Of a stretch of DNA of 64,000 bases, positions 33,417 through 41,564 are shown piece by piece. A program made the translations under genes and the position numbers. Origin of the DNA: Micromonospora sp. WMMD882. Its GTDB lineage: Bacteria > Actinomycetota > Actinomycetes > Mycobacteriales > Micromonosporaceae. Each line of letters begins with the position of its first letter. The stretch's first letter is position 1. The stretch spans positions 5,828,001-5,892,000 of the forward strand of contig NZ_CP114903.1 in assembly GCF_027497255.1 (NCBI RefSeq), written 5' to 3'. The notes under the pieces are model-generated. The model was given only the letters and a program-made list of their open reading frames with translations, did not search any database and was not told the DNA's origin.

Positions 33417-33569
33417 GCGTCTCCCTCCGCCGGAACCTGTTGATCGGATGGTTCTACCCGGTCCCACCATGATCACACCTCGAACCGGGGCCTGACCCCG
33501 CTGACCGGCGGATCAGCGGCGGGCCGGGCCGGCAGCGAGCTGGCGGCACAGACGCCGGTGGAGCCCATC

Positions 33570-33621
33570 GCTCGCACGACAGTGTCCTCGGCGCACCGGC
33601 CGAGGACACTGTCGTGCGAGG
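33570..33621. terminator. Long perfect hairpin downstream of the lectin gene
   Basis: CTCGCACGACAGTGTCCTCGGC-type arm (33571-33592) pairs perfectly with 33599-33620, 22 bp around a 6-nt loop. It lies about 70 bp past the lectin stop (minus strand). It could terminate transcription or be a mobile palindromic repeat; no U run follows. Confidence 0.6.
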
Positions 33622-33691
33622 CTGACCGGCCGCGAAATCCTGCTCACCACAGCGTGGGTTCCAGGAGTCGCGACGAAAGCGTTCGCGCTAT

Positions 33692-34273
33692 CTAGGAAAG
33701 GGGCCGCCACTCGGCGTAGTCCCGGCCCCCCGGCGCCGTGGCGCATGCCTTCACGACGACGAGCGTTCCTGCTCCGGGCACGACCCCGTTGCCGGTGTCG
33801 AGGACACTGATGCACCAGTTGGGCGACTTGGCGCTCTTCAGCCATCCCCTGCTGGGGTCATAACTCCAGCTCGCGTTTTTTGCGGCTTCGCAACCCCAGC
33901 CGACCACGGAACTGCCCTCGCTCAGGCTCGCGTCCCACACGTTCAGGCAGTTGTAAGGCCAGAACTCGTTCTGGACCCAGCCGGTGGACCCCCCGTTGAT
34001 CTTCCAACTCGTCCCGGCGCTGATGGTGCACGGCATAATGGCCACCGGGGCGCCGTTGAACTGGTTGTTCTTGTAGATGGCGAGGCACATCCCGGTGGCC
34101 GGGTTCCTCAACTGGAAGTAGTCGTCGGCCAGCGCGGCCACCTTTTTCTCCGATGTGGCAGCCTCCGGCTGCGCCGCCGCCCCGGTGGATGGCCCCACCA
34201 AAAATCCCAGTGCCAGGACGATCACCCCGAACACACTGCTGATGGTGCGGCGATGACGATCACGACGGCTCAT
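33692..34273 (-). CDS. Secreted ricin-type beta-trefoil lectin-like protein
   Basis: 193 aa from ATG 34273; an in-frame GTG at 34306 would add 11 residues, and neither has a strong ribosome-binding site. The signal peptide is clear (basic MSRRDRHRR, then SSVFGVIVLALGFLVG, cleavage near GAAAQ). The mature part has repeated short blocks of trefoil type: YFQLRNPATGMCLAIYKNN, TSWKINGG, NCLNVWDASLSEGSSVVGWGC, SWSYDPSRG, NWCISVLD. Paired Cys residues suggest disulfides. The domain should bind a carbohydrate outside the cell; no enzyme domain is attached. GC content is lower than average here, notably in the upstream region. Confidence 0.8.
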   Translation of the reverse strand: MSRRDRHRRTISSVFGVIVLALGFLVGPSTGAAAQPEAATSEKKVAALADDYFQLRNPATGMCLAIYKNNQFNGAPVAIMPCTISAGTSWKINGGSTGWVQNEFWPYNCLNVWDASLSEGSSVVGWGCEAAKNASWSYDPSRGWLKSAKSPNWCISVLDTGNGVVPGAGTLVVVKACATAPGGRDYAEWRPLS

Positions 34274-34702
34274 ACTTAATCCATTCGCAGAAGTGAATGA
34301 CTTCACCTAGTGTCCAATCGAGGTTGAGATATTGCAACAGCCGCCCCCTGTCGTTTCTGTGGCGTAATCATTGGGTTTGTGGGCGATGCGGCAGGGCGGT
34401 GGTACCGTGTAGGTCGATCGTGCTGTCAATAGGAACTTTACGCGCCTATGGTGAACCTTTGGGCATTAGGAATGACCTCGACCGTTGTAAATTTCGCGAA
34501 ATGCGCGCCGTGTATTCTCGACGAGTTCCGGCGGTCCGGTCCCGGTCGGCGCGGCCATGCGGCGGTTCCCGCCGGACCAACGGACGGGGAACGAGGTCCC
34601 CGCCGCCATCTGCCCTCACCTGCCCACTCCGGCCCCGGTTGCCGTCGCCGCCGAGTCGGCTTCACGTTTGCCGATCGCGGCGATCGGAGAAGGTATGCCG
34701 GC
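34274..34702. other. AT-richer non-coding region between divergent lectin and GH13 genes
   Basis: About 430 bp with no supportable gene. The first 250 bp are noticeably AT-richer than the rest of the window and should hold the two divergent promoters. A perfect 12-bp palindrome ATTTCGCGAAAT lies at 34491-34502. The GH13 frame is open through the second half but lacks a start signal there. Confidence 0.6.
34491..34502. promoter_or_regulatory. Palindrome ATTTCGCGAAAT, candidate operator
   Basis: A 12-bp perfect palindrome in an AT-rich promoter region, 200 bp before the GH13 gene. It looks like a regulator site; the regulator is unknown. Confidence 0.35.
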
Positions 34703-36343
34703 ATGGGTGACCGGTGGTACTCCGAGGCCGTCGTCTACTGCCTCGACATAGACACGTTCGCGGACTCCGACGGCGACGGGGTCGGTGACATCCAGGGCCT
34801 GATCGGCCGCCTGGACTATCTGGCCAGGCTGGGCGTGACCTGCCTGTGGCTGCACCCCGTCCACCCGTCGCCGAACCGGGACGACGGCTACGACGTCACC
34901 GACTTCTACAACGTGGACCCACGCTTCGGCACCCTCGGCGACTTCGCGGAGCTGCTGCACCAGGCGCGGAACCGGGGCATCCGGGTGATCATCGACCTGG
35001 TGGTGAACCACACCTCCGACGAGCACCCGTGGTTCGTCTCGGCGCGCTCCTCGCCCGACTCGCCGTACCGGGACTGGTACGTCTGGGCCGACCACGAGCC
35101 GGCGGACCGGCGGCAGGGCATGGTCTTCCCCGGCGAGCAGCACGAGACCTGGACCTACGACCGTGCCGCGAAGGCGTGGTACTACCACCGGTTCTACAAG
35201 TACCAACCGGACCTGAACATGGCGAACCCGGCGGTCCGCGCCGAGGTCAAGAAGATCATGTCGTTCTGGCTCCAGCTCGGCGTCTCCGGGTTCCGGATGG
35301 ACGCCGTGCCGTTCATCATCGAGCTGACCGAGCCGGGCAACCCGAACTCGGCCAAGGACTTCGAGTTCCTCACCGAGCTGCGCCAGCACGTGCAGTGGCG
35401 AAGCGGCGACGCCGTCCTGCTCGCCGAGGCCAACGTCGAGCCGGACGAGCTGCCGCAGTTCTTCGGCGACGTCGGCGGCGCCGGCAACCGGGTGCACATG
35501 CTCTTCGACTTCATGCTCAACGGGCGGCTGATGCTCGCCCTGGCCCGGCAGGACCCGGAGCCGGTGATCGAGGCGCTGCGCGACACCCCCACCCTGCCCA
35601 CCGGCGGGCAGTGGGCCACGTTCCTGCGCAACCACGACGAGATCGACCTCTCCCGGCTCACCGCCGAACAACGCAACCAGGTGTACGAGCAGTTCGGCCC
35701 GGACGAGAACATGCGGATCTACGACCGGGGCATCCGCCGCCGGCTCGCCCCGATGCTCGGCAACGACCGACGGCGCGTCGAGCTGGCGTACGCGTTGCAG
35801 TTCTCGCTGCGCGGCACGCCGGTGCTGCGCTACGGCGAGGAGATCGGCATGGGCGAGGATCTCTCCCTGCCCGGCCGGGAGGCGATCCGCACCCCGATGC
35901 AGTGGTCGTACAAGCCGAACGCCGGGTTCTCCGACGCCGACCCCGAGAAGCTGGTCCGCCCGGTCATCGACAAGGGTGACTTCTCGTACGAGTTGGTCAA
36001 CGTCACCGCCCAGCGCCGGGACCCCCGGTCGCTGCTCGCCTGGTTCGAGCGCATGATCCGGACGCTGCGCGAGGCCCCGGAGATCGGCTCCGGCTCGACC
36101 ACCCACATCGACGTGCCGATGCCGCCCGGCGTGCTCGCGCACCGGGCCGACGGCAGCACCGGCACCATGGTCTTCCTGCACAACCTCGGCACCGACGACG
36201 CCGTGGTGGACCTCAGCCAGCTCCACGCGGAGGCGGACCTGCCGATCGACGTGCTCGCCGACCGGGACTACGGCGACGTCGGCAAGCTCGACGCCCTGCG
36301 GGTCTCCGGTTACGGCTACCGCTGGATCCGCCTCTGCCGGTGA
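34703..36343 (+). CDS. GH13 alpha-glucosyl enzyme, trehalose-synthase-like
   Basis: 546 aa, ATG 34703 with GGAGAAGG 9 nt upstream. It is a complete (beta/alpha)8 amylase-family enzyme: region I IDLVVNHTSD, nucleophile Asp200 in GFRMDAVPF, acid/base Glu242 in LLAEANVEPDEL and transition-state Asp312 in RNHDEIDL. The stretches GIRRRLAPMLGNDRRR and LRGTPVLRYGEEIGMGEDL, REAIRTPMQWS closely resemble trehalose synthase (maltose-trehalose isomerase, GH13_16). No maltokinase is fused or adjacent, and the protein is slightly shorter than typical TreS, so a related glucosidase is possible. No signal peptide: cytoplasmic. Confidence 0.9.
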   Translation: MGDRWYSEAVVYCLDIDTFADSDGDGVGDIQGLIGRLDYLARLGVTCLWLHPVHPSPNRDDGYDVTDFYNVDPRFGTLGDFAELLHQARNRGIRVIIDLVVNHTSDEHPWFVSARSSPDSPYRDWYVWADHEPADRRQGMVFPGEQHETWTYDRAAKAWYYHRFYKYQPDLNMANPAVRAEVKKIMSFWLQLGVSGFRMDAVPFIIELTEPGNPNSAKDFEFLTELRQHVQWRSGDAVLLAEANVEPDELPQFFGDVGGAGNRVHMLFDFMLNGRLMLALARQDPEPVIEALRDTPTLPTGGQWATFLRNHDEIDLSRLTAEQRNQVYEQFGPDENMRIYDRGIRRRLAPMLGNDRRRVELAYALQFSLRGTPVLRYGEEIGMGEDLSLPGREAIRTPMQWSYKPNAGFSDADPEKLVRPVIDKGDFSYELVNVTAQRRDPRSLLAWFERMIRTLREAPEIGSGSTTHIDVPMPPGVLAHRADGSTGTMVFLHNLGTDDAVVDLSQLHAEADLPIDVLADRDYGDVGKLDALRVSGYGYRWIRLCR

Positions 36344-36425
36344 CACCGCCAGGCCCGACGGGGCCGTGCGGACGGTCGTGCCGGGTTAGGCTGCGCCGGT
36401 CGAAGCTGGTTACCGGGAGGTAGGC

Positions 36426-37184
36426 ATGGCTGGGGAACGCCGGGTCGCGATCGTCACCGGAGCCGCGCGGGGGATCGGCGCGGCCACCGCCCGGCGGCTG
36501 GCCGCCGACGGTCTGGCCGTCGCGGTGGTGGACCTCGACGAGTCCGCGACGCGGGAGACCGTCGACGCGATCGCCGCGGCCGGCGGGCAGGCGCTCGGCG
36601 TCGGCGCGGACGTCGCGGACCGGGCCCGGGTGGAGGCCGCCGTGGCGCGGGTCGCCGCCGAGCTGGGCCCGCCGACCGTGCTGGTCAACAACGCCGGGGT
36701 GCTCCGCGACAACCTGCTGTTCAAGATGACCGACACGGACTGGGACACCGTGCTGGGCGTGCACCTGCGCGGGGCGTTCCTGGTCAGCCAGGCCGCCCAG
36801 CGGCACATGGTCGAGCAGCGGTGGGGGCGGATCGTCAACCTCTCCAGCACGTCCGCGCTCGGCAACCGGGGGCAGGCCAACTACGCCGCCGCCAAGGCCG
36901 GTATGCAGGGCTTCACCAAGACCCTGGCGATCGAGCTGGGGCCGTTCGGGGTGACGGTGAACGCGGTCGCGCCCGGCTTCGTCGTCACCGACATGACCGC
37001 CGCCACCGCCGCCCGGATGAAGGTCGACTTCGCGCAGTTGCAGCAGCACGCCGCCGCCGAGATCCCGGTCCGCCGGGTCGGGCGGCCCGAGGACGTGGCG
37101 CACACCATCTCGTTCCTGGTCAGCGAGGGCGCCGGCTTCGTCTCCGGTCAGGTGGTCTACGTGGCCGGCGGCCCCCGCGACTGA
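36426..37184 (+). CDS. FabG-like short-chain dehydrogenase/reductase
   Basis: 252 aa, ATG with GGGAGG 5-6 nt upstream. Classical SDR: TGAARGIGAATA cofactor loop, NNAG at about 94, Ser in NLSSTSALG and YAAAK (Tyr-X3-Lys). Closest in pattern to 3-oxoacyl-ACP reductase: DNLLFKMTDTDWD and NAVAPGFVVTDMT. Acidic residue VDLDES after strand 2 suggests NAD(H) rather than NADPH. It has no fatty-acid gene neighbours, so the substrate remains open; FabG paralogues are numerous in actinobacteria. Confidence 0.9.
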   Translation: MAGERRVAIVTGAARGIGAATARRLAADGLAVAVVDLDESATRETVDAIAAAGGQALGVGADVADRARVEAAVARVAAELGPPTVLVNNAGVLRDNLLFKMTDTDWDTVLGVHLRGAFLVSQAAQRHMVEQRWGRIVNLSSTSALGNRGQANYAAAKAGMQGFTKTLAIELGPFGVTVNAVAPGFVVTDMTAATAARMKVDFAQLQQHAAAEIPVRRVGRPEDVAHTISFLVSEGAGFVSGQVVYVAGGPRD

Positions 37185-37281
37185 CCCCGTCCGGCTGCCG
37201 GACCGGTCCGCCCCGTCCGGCTGCCGGACCAGCCCGCGAAGGGGCGGCGGCGTGGTCCGGCCGTCGGGTCGACCGGCCCGG

Positions 37282-37701
37282 TCAGGCCGTCGGGTCGCGG
37301 CGGGTGCGCCACAACCAGAACAGGCCGAGCGCCGGCAGCGCCAGCGGAATGTAGCCGTACCCGCTGCCGAACCGCGACCAGACCGTGTCGTCCGGGAACA
37401 GCTCCGGGTCGACCACGCTGAGCGCGCCGACCCCGAGGACCCCGACCAGCTCCACCGAACAGCAGGCCAACGCGATCAGGCGGCCGGCCCGGCCGCCCCG
37501 GGCCAGCCCCACGGTCGCCACGATGTAGATCACCGCGGCCAGGGCGGAGAGGAGGTACGCCACCCGGGCCTCGTCGAACCGGGTGGCGATCTGGAGCCCG
37601 GCGCGGGACGTCGCCGCGATGGCGAAGAGCAGGTAGACGGCGACCAGCAGCCGGCCCGGCCCCCGGCTGGTGCCCCGCGTGGACGACCGGACGTCAACCA
37701 C
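37282..37701 (-). CDS. Four-helix membrane protein, unknown function
   Basis: 139 aa from GTG 37701, which overlaps the preceding stop by 8 bp, so it is coupled to the gene at 37694-38089. Four hydrophobic segments are visible: LLVAVYLLFAIAATSRAGLQ, VAYLLSALAAVIYIVATVGL, LIALACCSVELVGVLGVGAL and YIPLALPALGLFWLW, ending in RTRRDPTA. No motif is recognised. Such paired small integral membrane proteins are common and uncharacterised in actinobacteria. Confidence 0.75.
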   Translation of the reverse strand: MVDVRSSTRGTSRGPGRLLVAVYLLFAIAATSRAGLQIATRFDEARVAYLLSALAAVIYIVATVGLARGGRAGRLIALACCSVELVGVLGVGALSVVDPELFPDDTVWSRFGSGYGYIPLALPALGLFWLWRTRRDPTA

Positions 37702-38089
37702 CGACGACCGCCCAGGTCTGCTGGAGCCGCACCACCACCACCGGGATCACCAGACAGACCACCCCGACGATCGCCGCGCCCCACCGGGTCGGCTCCATCC
37801 GGGCCAGCACCCCGGCCAGCGGCGGCAGGAAGACCAGCGTCACCAGGTAGCCGGCGAACGCGCCCGGCTCGCCCGGGCGTTCCCCGCCACCGAGGGCGAC
37901 CAGCGCGACCACGGCCAGCGCCAGCAGCGCCGCCTCCAGGACCACCAACCCCACCAGGTGGGTACGGTCCGGCGGCCGGTTCCGCGCCACGGTCACCAGA
38001 CTCCAGGCGGCCAGGACGAGCGACAGCACGATCACCACGGTCGGGAGGACGCCGTCCACCGGCGAGCCGGCTGCCGCGGCGCTGGTCAT
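37694..38089 (-). CDS. Four-helix membrane protein, unknown function
   Basis: 131 aa, ATG with GGGGAG 6 nt upstream. Hydrophobic segments are VLPTVVIVLSLVLAAWSLVTVA, THLVGLVVLEAALLALAVVALVA, FAGYLVTLVFLPPLAGVLA and WGAAIVGVVCLVIPVVVVRL. No known motif. First gene of a two-gene operon with the protein at 37282-37701; both are small membrane proteins and may form one complex (inference). Confidence 0.78.
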   Translation of the reverse strand: MTSAAAAGSPVDGVLPTVVIVLSLVLAAWSLVTVARNRPPDRTHLVGLVVLEAALLALAVVALVALGGGERPGEPGAFAGYLVTLVFLPPLAGVLARMEPTRWGAAIVGVVCLVIPVVVVRLQQTWAVVGG

Positions 38090-38313
38090 CGAGGGCTCCC
38101 CGTCGTCGGCTCGGTCACCGGCACAGCGTACTGAGCCGACCGCGCGCCGGGCCGACCGACCGGCCCACCGCGCGGGCGGCCGACCGGGTGGTCGTACCCG
38201 GTGGTGGTGGCCCGGGTGGTGGTGGCCCGTTGGTCACCGCGCCGGAGCCCCGGGCCGGCACTAGTCTGCGGAGACGACCGGGTGACCCGCCCGGCGACGG
38301 GCGAGGGGGCGAC

Positions 38314-39213
38314 GTGCTGCGGTTCGGGTTGTTCGGCACCGGTCACTGGGCCGCGGAGACGCACGCGGCGGCGCTGGCCGCGCACCCCCGGGCCGAGCTG
38401 GCCGGGGTCTGGGGGCGCGACCCGGAGCGGGCCGGCGCGCTGGCCGCCCGGTACGGCGTGCCCGCCCACGACGACGTGGACGCGCTGATCGACGCGGTGG
38501 ACGCGATCGCGGTGGCGCTCCCGCCGGACGTGCAGGCCGACATCGCCGTCCGGGCCGCCACCGCCGGCCGGCACCTGCTGCTGGAGAAGCCGTTGGCGTT
38601 GAGCCTGCCGGACGCCGACCGGGTGGTGGCCGCCGCCGAGGGGTCCGGGGTCGCCTCGGTGGTCTTCTTCACCCAGCGCTTCCACCCGGCTGTGGCGGGT
38701 TTCCTCACCTCGGCGGCCGCGGCGGGCGGCTGGCGGCACGCCCGGGTCACCATGTTCGCCTCGATCTTCCAGCCGGGGCACCGGTACGGGGAGTCCGCGT
38801 GGCGGCGGGAGCGGGGCGCGCTGTGGGACGTCGGCCCGCACGCGCTCTCCGTCGTGCTGCCGGTGCTCGGCCGGGTGACCCGGGTGTCCGCGACGGACGG
38901 CCCGCGCGGGCTGGCGCATCTGCTCCTCACCCACGACGCCGGCGCGACCAGCGCGCTCTCGCTCACCCTGGACGCCCCACCGGCGATGACGATCCAGGAG
39001 ACGGTCTTCTTCGGCGACGACGGCGCGCAGGCGTTGCCCCGCGTCGAGCGCGCCCCGCTCGTCGCCTTCGGCGCCGCGCTCGACCAGTTGCTCGCGGAGG
39101 TCGACGCCGGCGCCCGCGACCACCGCTGCGACGTCCGCTTCGGCCGGGAGGTGGTGGCCGTGCTGGCCGCCGCCGAGACGGCCCGCGCGCAGGCCCGCGC
39201 CGTCGACGTCTGA
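38314..39213 (+). CDS. Gfo/Idh/MocA-family oxidoreductase
   Basis: 299 aa from GTG 38314, with GAGGGGG 4 nt upstream. The NAD(P)-binding domain starts LRFGLFGTGHWAAETHAAAL (GXGXXA), and LLLEKPLALS carries the conserved Glu-Lys-Pro. The C-terminal beta-sheet domain includes FFTQRFHPAVAGFL, the glycine-rich SAWRRERGALWDVGPHALSVV with the family His, and SLTLDAPPA. Members oxidise or reduce sugars, inositols and related compounds. Substrate not deducible: no sugar cluster adjoins it. It lies just upstream of the sigK locus but is read as a separate unit, because sigK has its own promoter. Confidence 0.9.
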   Translation: MLRFGLFGTGHWAAETHAAALAAHPRAELAGVWGRDPERAGALAARYGVPAHDDVDALIDAVDAIAVALPPDVQADIAVRAATAGRHLLLEKPLALSLPDADRVVAAAEGSGVASVVFFTQRFHPAVAGFLTSAAAAGGWRHARVTMFASIFQPGHRYGESAWRRERGALWDVGPHALSVVLPVLGRVTRVSATDGPRGLAHLLLTHDAGATSALSLTLDAPPAMTIQETVFFGDDGAQALPRVERAPLVAFGAALDQLLAEVDAGARDHRCDVRFGREVVAVLAAAETARAQARAVDV

Positions 39214-39274
39214 CCGGCCGGGCCGGGTCGGGCCGGCTCGGGGTCAGGCCGGCTCGGACCGGCACGGGTCGGAC

Positions 39275-39302
39275 CCATCCGGGCCGGTGGCGGCTCCGAA
39301 CG
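39275..39302 (+). promoter_or_regulatory. SigK-type promoter of sigK
   Basis: CCATCC (39275-39280), 16-nt spacer, CGAACG (39297-39302). This is close to the mycobacterial SigK consensus CCATCC-N16/17-CGAATC and 41 bp before the sigK ATG, implying autoregulation. Confidence 0.7.
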
Positions 39303-39343
39303 CCTACCGTGCTGTCGGACGGAAGCGGACGGAGGGCCCGGCG

Positions 39344-39997
39344 ATGACGCAGGGCGGGACAGGTGCCGGGCGGGTCCCACGGGTCGGCGACCGGCCACCG
39401 GACGGGTCGGCGCTGCGGGCGGTCCCGTCCGCCGTGCCGGACGCCACGGCCGAGGCGGACCGGCTGCTCAGGGCGGTCGGGCGCGGCGACGAGGCGGCCT
39501 TCGAGCGGCTGTACGGGATCGTCGCGCCCCGGGTGTACGGGCTGGTCCGGCGGGTGCTGCGGGACCCGGCCCAGGCCGAGGAGGTCACCCAGGAGGCCCT
39601 GGTGGAGGTCTGGCGGACCGCCGGACGGTTCGACCCGACCCGGGGCTCGGCCACCGGCTGGGTGTTCACCATCGCGCACCGGCGGGCGGTGGACCGGGTG
39701 CGGTCCGAGGAGTCCCGGGCGGAGCGGACCCGGCGGGTCGCGGCCGGCTCCGCGCAGACCCCGTACGACGAGGTGGCCGAGGAGGCGGCGGTACGGCTGG
39801 AACGTCAGCAGGTCCGTCGCTGCCTGGGCGCGTTGACCGAGGTGCAGCGGGAGGCGATCACCCTCGCCTACTACGGCGGGCACACCTACCGCGAGGTGGC
39901 GACCCTGCTGGAGGCCGCGCTGCCCACCGTCAAGACCCGGATGCGGGACGGGCTGATCCGGCTGCGTGACTGCCTCGGCGTGGAGCTGGGCCGGTGA
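39344..39997 (+). CDS. sigK: ECF RNA polymerase sigma factor SigK
   Basis: 217 aa from ATG 39344, with GGAGGG 7 nt upstream. Region 2: DEAAFERLYGIVAPRVYGLVRRVL, DPAQAEEVTQEALVEVW and GWVFTIAHRRAVDRVRSEESR. Region 4: ALTEVQREAITLAYYGGHTYREVATLLEAALPTVKTRMRDGLIRLRD (given here in outline). The assignment to SigK rests on the following anti-sigma factor, the MPT83-like fasciclin lipoprotein downstream, and two promoters matching the SigK consensus, all as in mycobacteria. The N-terminal about 30 residues are low-complexity. It should be held by RskA at the membrane and released by regulated proteolysis. Confidence 0.9.
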   Translation: MTQGGTGAGRVPRVGDRPPDGSALRAVPSAVPDATAEADRLLRAVGRGDEAAFERLYGIVAPRVYGLVRRVLRDPAQAEEVTQEALVEVWRTAGRFDPTRGSATGWVFTIAHRRAVDRVRSEESRAERTRRVAAGSAQTPYDEVAEEAAVRLERQQVRRCLGALTEVQREAITLAYYGGHTYREVATLLEAALPTVKTRMRDGLIRLRDCLGVELGR

Positions 39998-40008
39998 GGG
40001 GGGAGACC

Positions 40009-40749
40009 ATGACCGACATCCACGCGCTGGCCGGCGCGTACGTCCTGCACGCGTTGGACGACGTCGAGCGGGCCGCCTTCCGCCGGCACCTGGCCGACTG
40101 CGGGACGTGTGCCACCGAGGTGGCCGAGCTGCGCGAGGCGGCGGCCAGGCTGGCCGACCCCACCTGGTCGGTGCCGCCGCCCCGGCTGCGGGACGAGGTG
40201 CTGGCCGCCGTCCGCCGTACCCCGCAGGAGCGGCCCGGTCGGGCGGCCCGGCCGGGCCGGGCGGGCGGGGCCGGTCGGTGGCGGCGGCGGGTGGCCCTGG
40301 CGGTCGCCGCCGGGGCGCTGGTCGCCGGGGGCGGCGCGGTCACCTGGACCGTCCAGGAGCAGCGGGTACGCCACGAACGCGCCACGGTCACCGCGCTGAC
40401 GGCGGAACGGGACCGGATCCGTGCCGTGCTGACCGCCCCGGACGCGGTGGTGCGCACCCGGGTGCTGCCGGGTGGCGGTCGGGTCAGCGTGGTGATCTCG
40501 TCGACCCTGGACCGGGGCGTGGTGACCCTGGGCGGGTTGCCCCGTCCGGCCGGCGACCGGACGTACCAGCTCTGGCTCTTCACCGGGACCACCCCCGGCT
40601 CGGCGGGGGTCCTGCCGGCCGGCGCGGACGCGGGCACGGTGCTGGTCGCCGGGGTGCGGGACCGGACGCTGTTCGGGGTGACCGAGGAGCCGGCGGGTGG
40701 CTCGGCCCGGCCCACCACGCCACCGTTGACTGTGATGTCGCTCACCTGA
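40009..40749 (+). CDS. rskA: Anti-sigma-K factor RskA
   Basis: 246 aa from ATG 40009, with GGGGGAG just upstream; a GTG at 39994 overlaps the sigK stop but is too early for that site. The N-terminal anti-sigma domain carries the zinc motif His27-X3-Cys31-X2-Cys34 (HLADCGTC). One membrane helix (VALAVAAGALVAGGGAVTW, about 102-120) leads to an extracytoplasmic RskA domain of about 120 residues with SSTLDRGVVTLGGLPRP and YQLWLFTG. It binds SigK in the cytoplasm and responds to an outside signal. The helical EQRVRHERATVTALTAERDR is a likely proteolysis-accessible stalk. Confidence 0.93.
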   Translation: MTDIHALAGAYVLHALDDVERAAFRRHLADCGTCATEVAELREAAARLADPTWSVPPPRLRDEVLAAVRRTPQERPGRAARPGRAGGAGRWRRRVALAVAAGALVAGGGAVTWTVQEQRVRHERATVTALTAERDRIRAVLTAPDAVVRTRVLPGGGRVSVVISSTLDRGVVTLGGLPRPAGDRTYQLWLFTGTTPGSAGVLPAGADAGTVLVAGVRDRTLFGVTEEPAGGSARPTTPPLTVMSLT

Positions 40750-40765
40750 AAAGTCCCGGAAGGGC

Positions 40766-40794
40766 CCATCCGGTGGGGCTTCGCGGAACGAATC
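40766..40794 (+). promoter_or_regulatory. SigK promoter of the fasciclin lipoprotein gene
   Basis: CCATCC (40766-40771), 17-nt spacer, CGAATC (40789-40794): a perfect match to the mycobacterial SigK consensus, 42 bp before the lipoprotein ATG. Confidence 0.82.
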
Positions 40795-40836
40795 CCGTTC
40801 AGACAGCAACGATGCTTTTTCGAAGGGATTCGTGTG

Positions 40837-41478
40837 ATGCGTACCAGGAACCTCGCCACCGTCGCCGCGGTCGCCGCCCTCGCGCTCGCCCTCGCCGCCT
40901 GCGGGGGCGAGTCGACCGAGGAGGACACGGCCGCGCCGGCCCCGAGCGCGTCGAGCACGACCTCCGACATGGCCGGCCCGAGCTCCGGGGCGATGGCCGA
41001 CGGCGAGTTCGGCCCCGGCTGCGCGGCGGTCCCCACCGACGCGGGCGACCCGGGCAGCTTCGCGGCCATGGCGAAGGTCCCGGTCGCCACCGCCGCCTCC
41101 GGCAACCCCGTGCTGAGCACCCTGGTCACCGCGGTCAAGCAGGCCGGGCTGGTCGACTCGCTGAACAACACCCAGGCGGCGACCGTGTTCGCCCCGGCCA
41201 ACGACGCCTTCGGCAAGATCCCGAAGGCCGACCTGGACAAGGTCCTCGCCGACCAGAAGACGCTCACCGACGTGCTCACGTACCACGTGGTGCCGCAGCG
41301 GCTGACCCCGGAACAGCTCGCCGGCACCCACCCGACCCTCCAGGGCGGCGAGGTCACCGTGACCGGCGGCGGCACCGAGTTCACCGTCAACGGCAACTCG
41401 ATGGTGATCTGCGGCAACGTCCAGACCGCCAACGCCACCGTCTACATCGTGGACACCGTGCTGATGCCGAAGTCCTGA
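40837..41478 (+). CDS. Fasciclin-domain lipoprotein (MPT83/MPT70-like)
   Basis: 213 aa from ATG 40837; GTG 40834 is possible, and GAAGGGA lies upstream. A lipoprotein signal peptide ends in the lipobox LAAC. A Ser/Thr/Ala linker of about 50 residues precedes one fasciclin domain: NPVLSTLVTAVKQAGLVDSL, ATVFAPANDAFGKIP, TLTDVLTYHVVPQ and NATVYIVDTVLM. It should be anchored outside the membrane and act in adhesion or as a surface antigen-like protein. In M. tuberculosis the SigK targets mpt83 and mpt70 encode the same type of protein, and a consensus SigK promoter precedes this gene. Confidence 0.93.
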   Translation: MRTRNLATVAAVAALALALAACGGESTEEDTAAPAPSASSTTSDMAGPSSGAMADGEFGPGCAAVPTDAGDPGSFAAMAKVPVATAASGNPVLSTLVTAVKQAGLVDSLNNTQAATVFAPANDAFGKIPKADLDKVLADQKTLTDVLTYHVVPQRLTPEQLAGTHPTLQGGEVTVTGGGTEFTVNGNSMVICGNVQTANATVYIVDTVLMPKS

Positions 41479-41564
41479 CCCTCCGTCCCCCGGGCGCCGC
41501 CCGGCCCGCCGGGACGACCCCGGCGGGCCGGACCACCCCGGCCAGCCCACCCCGGGAGGTCCCC

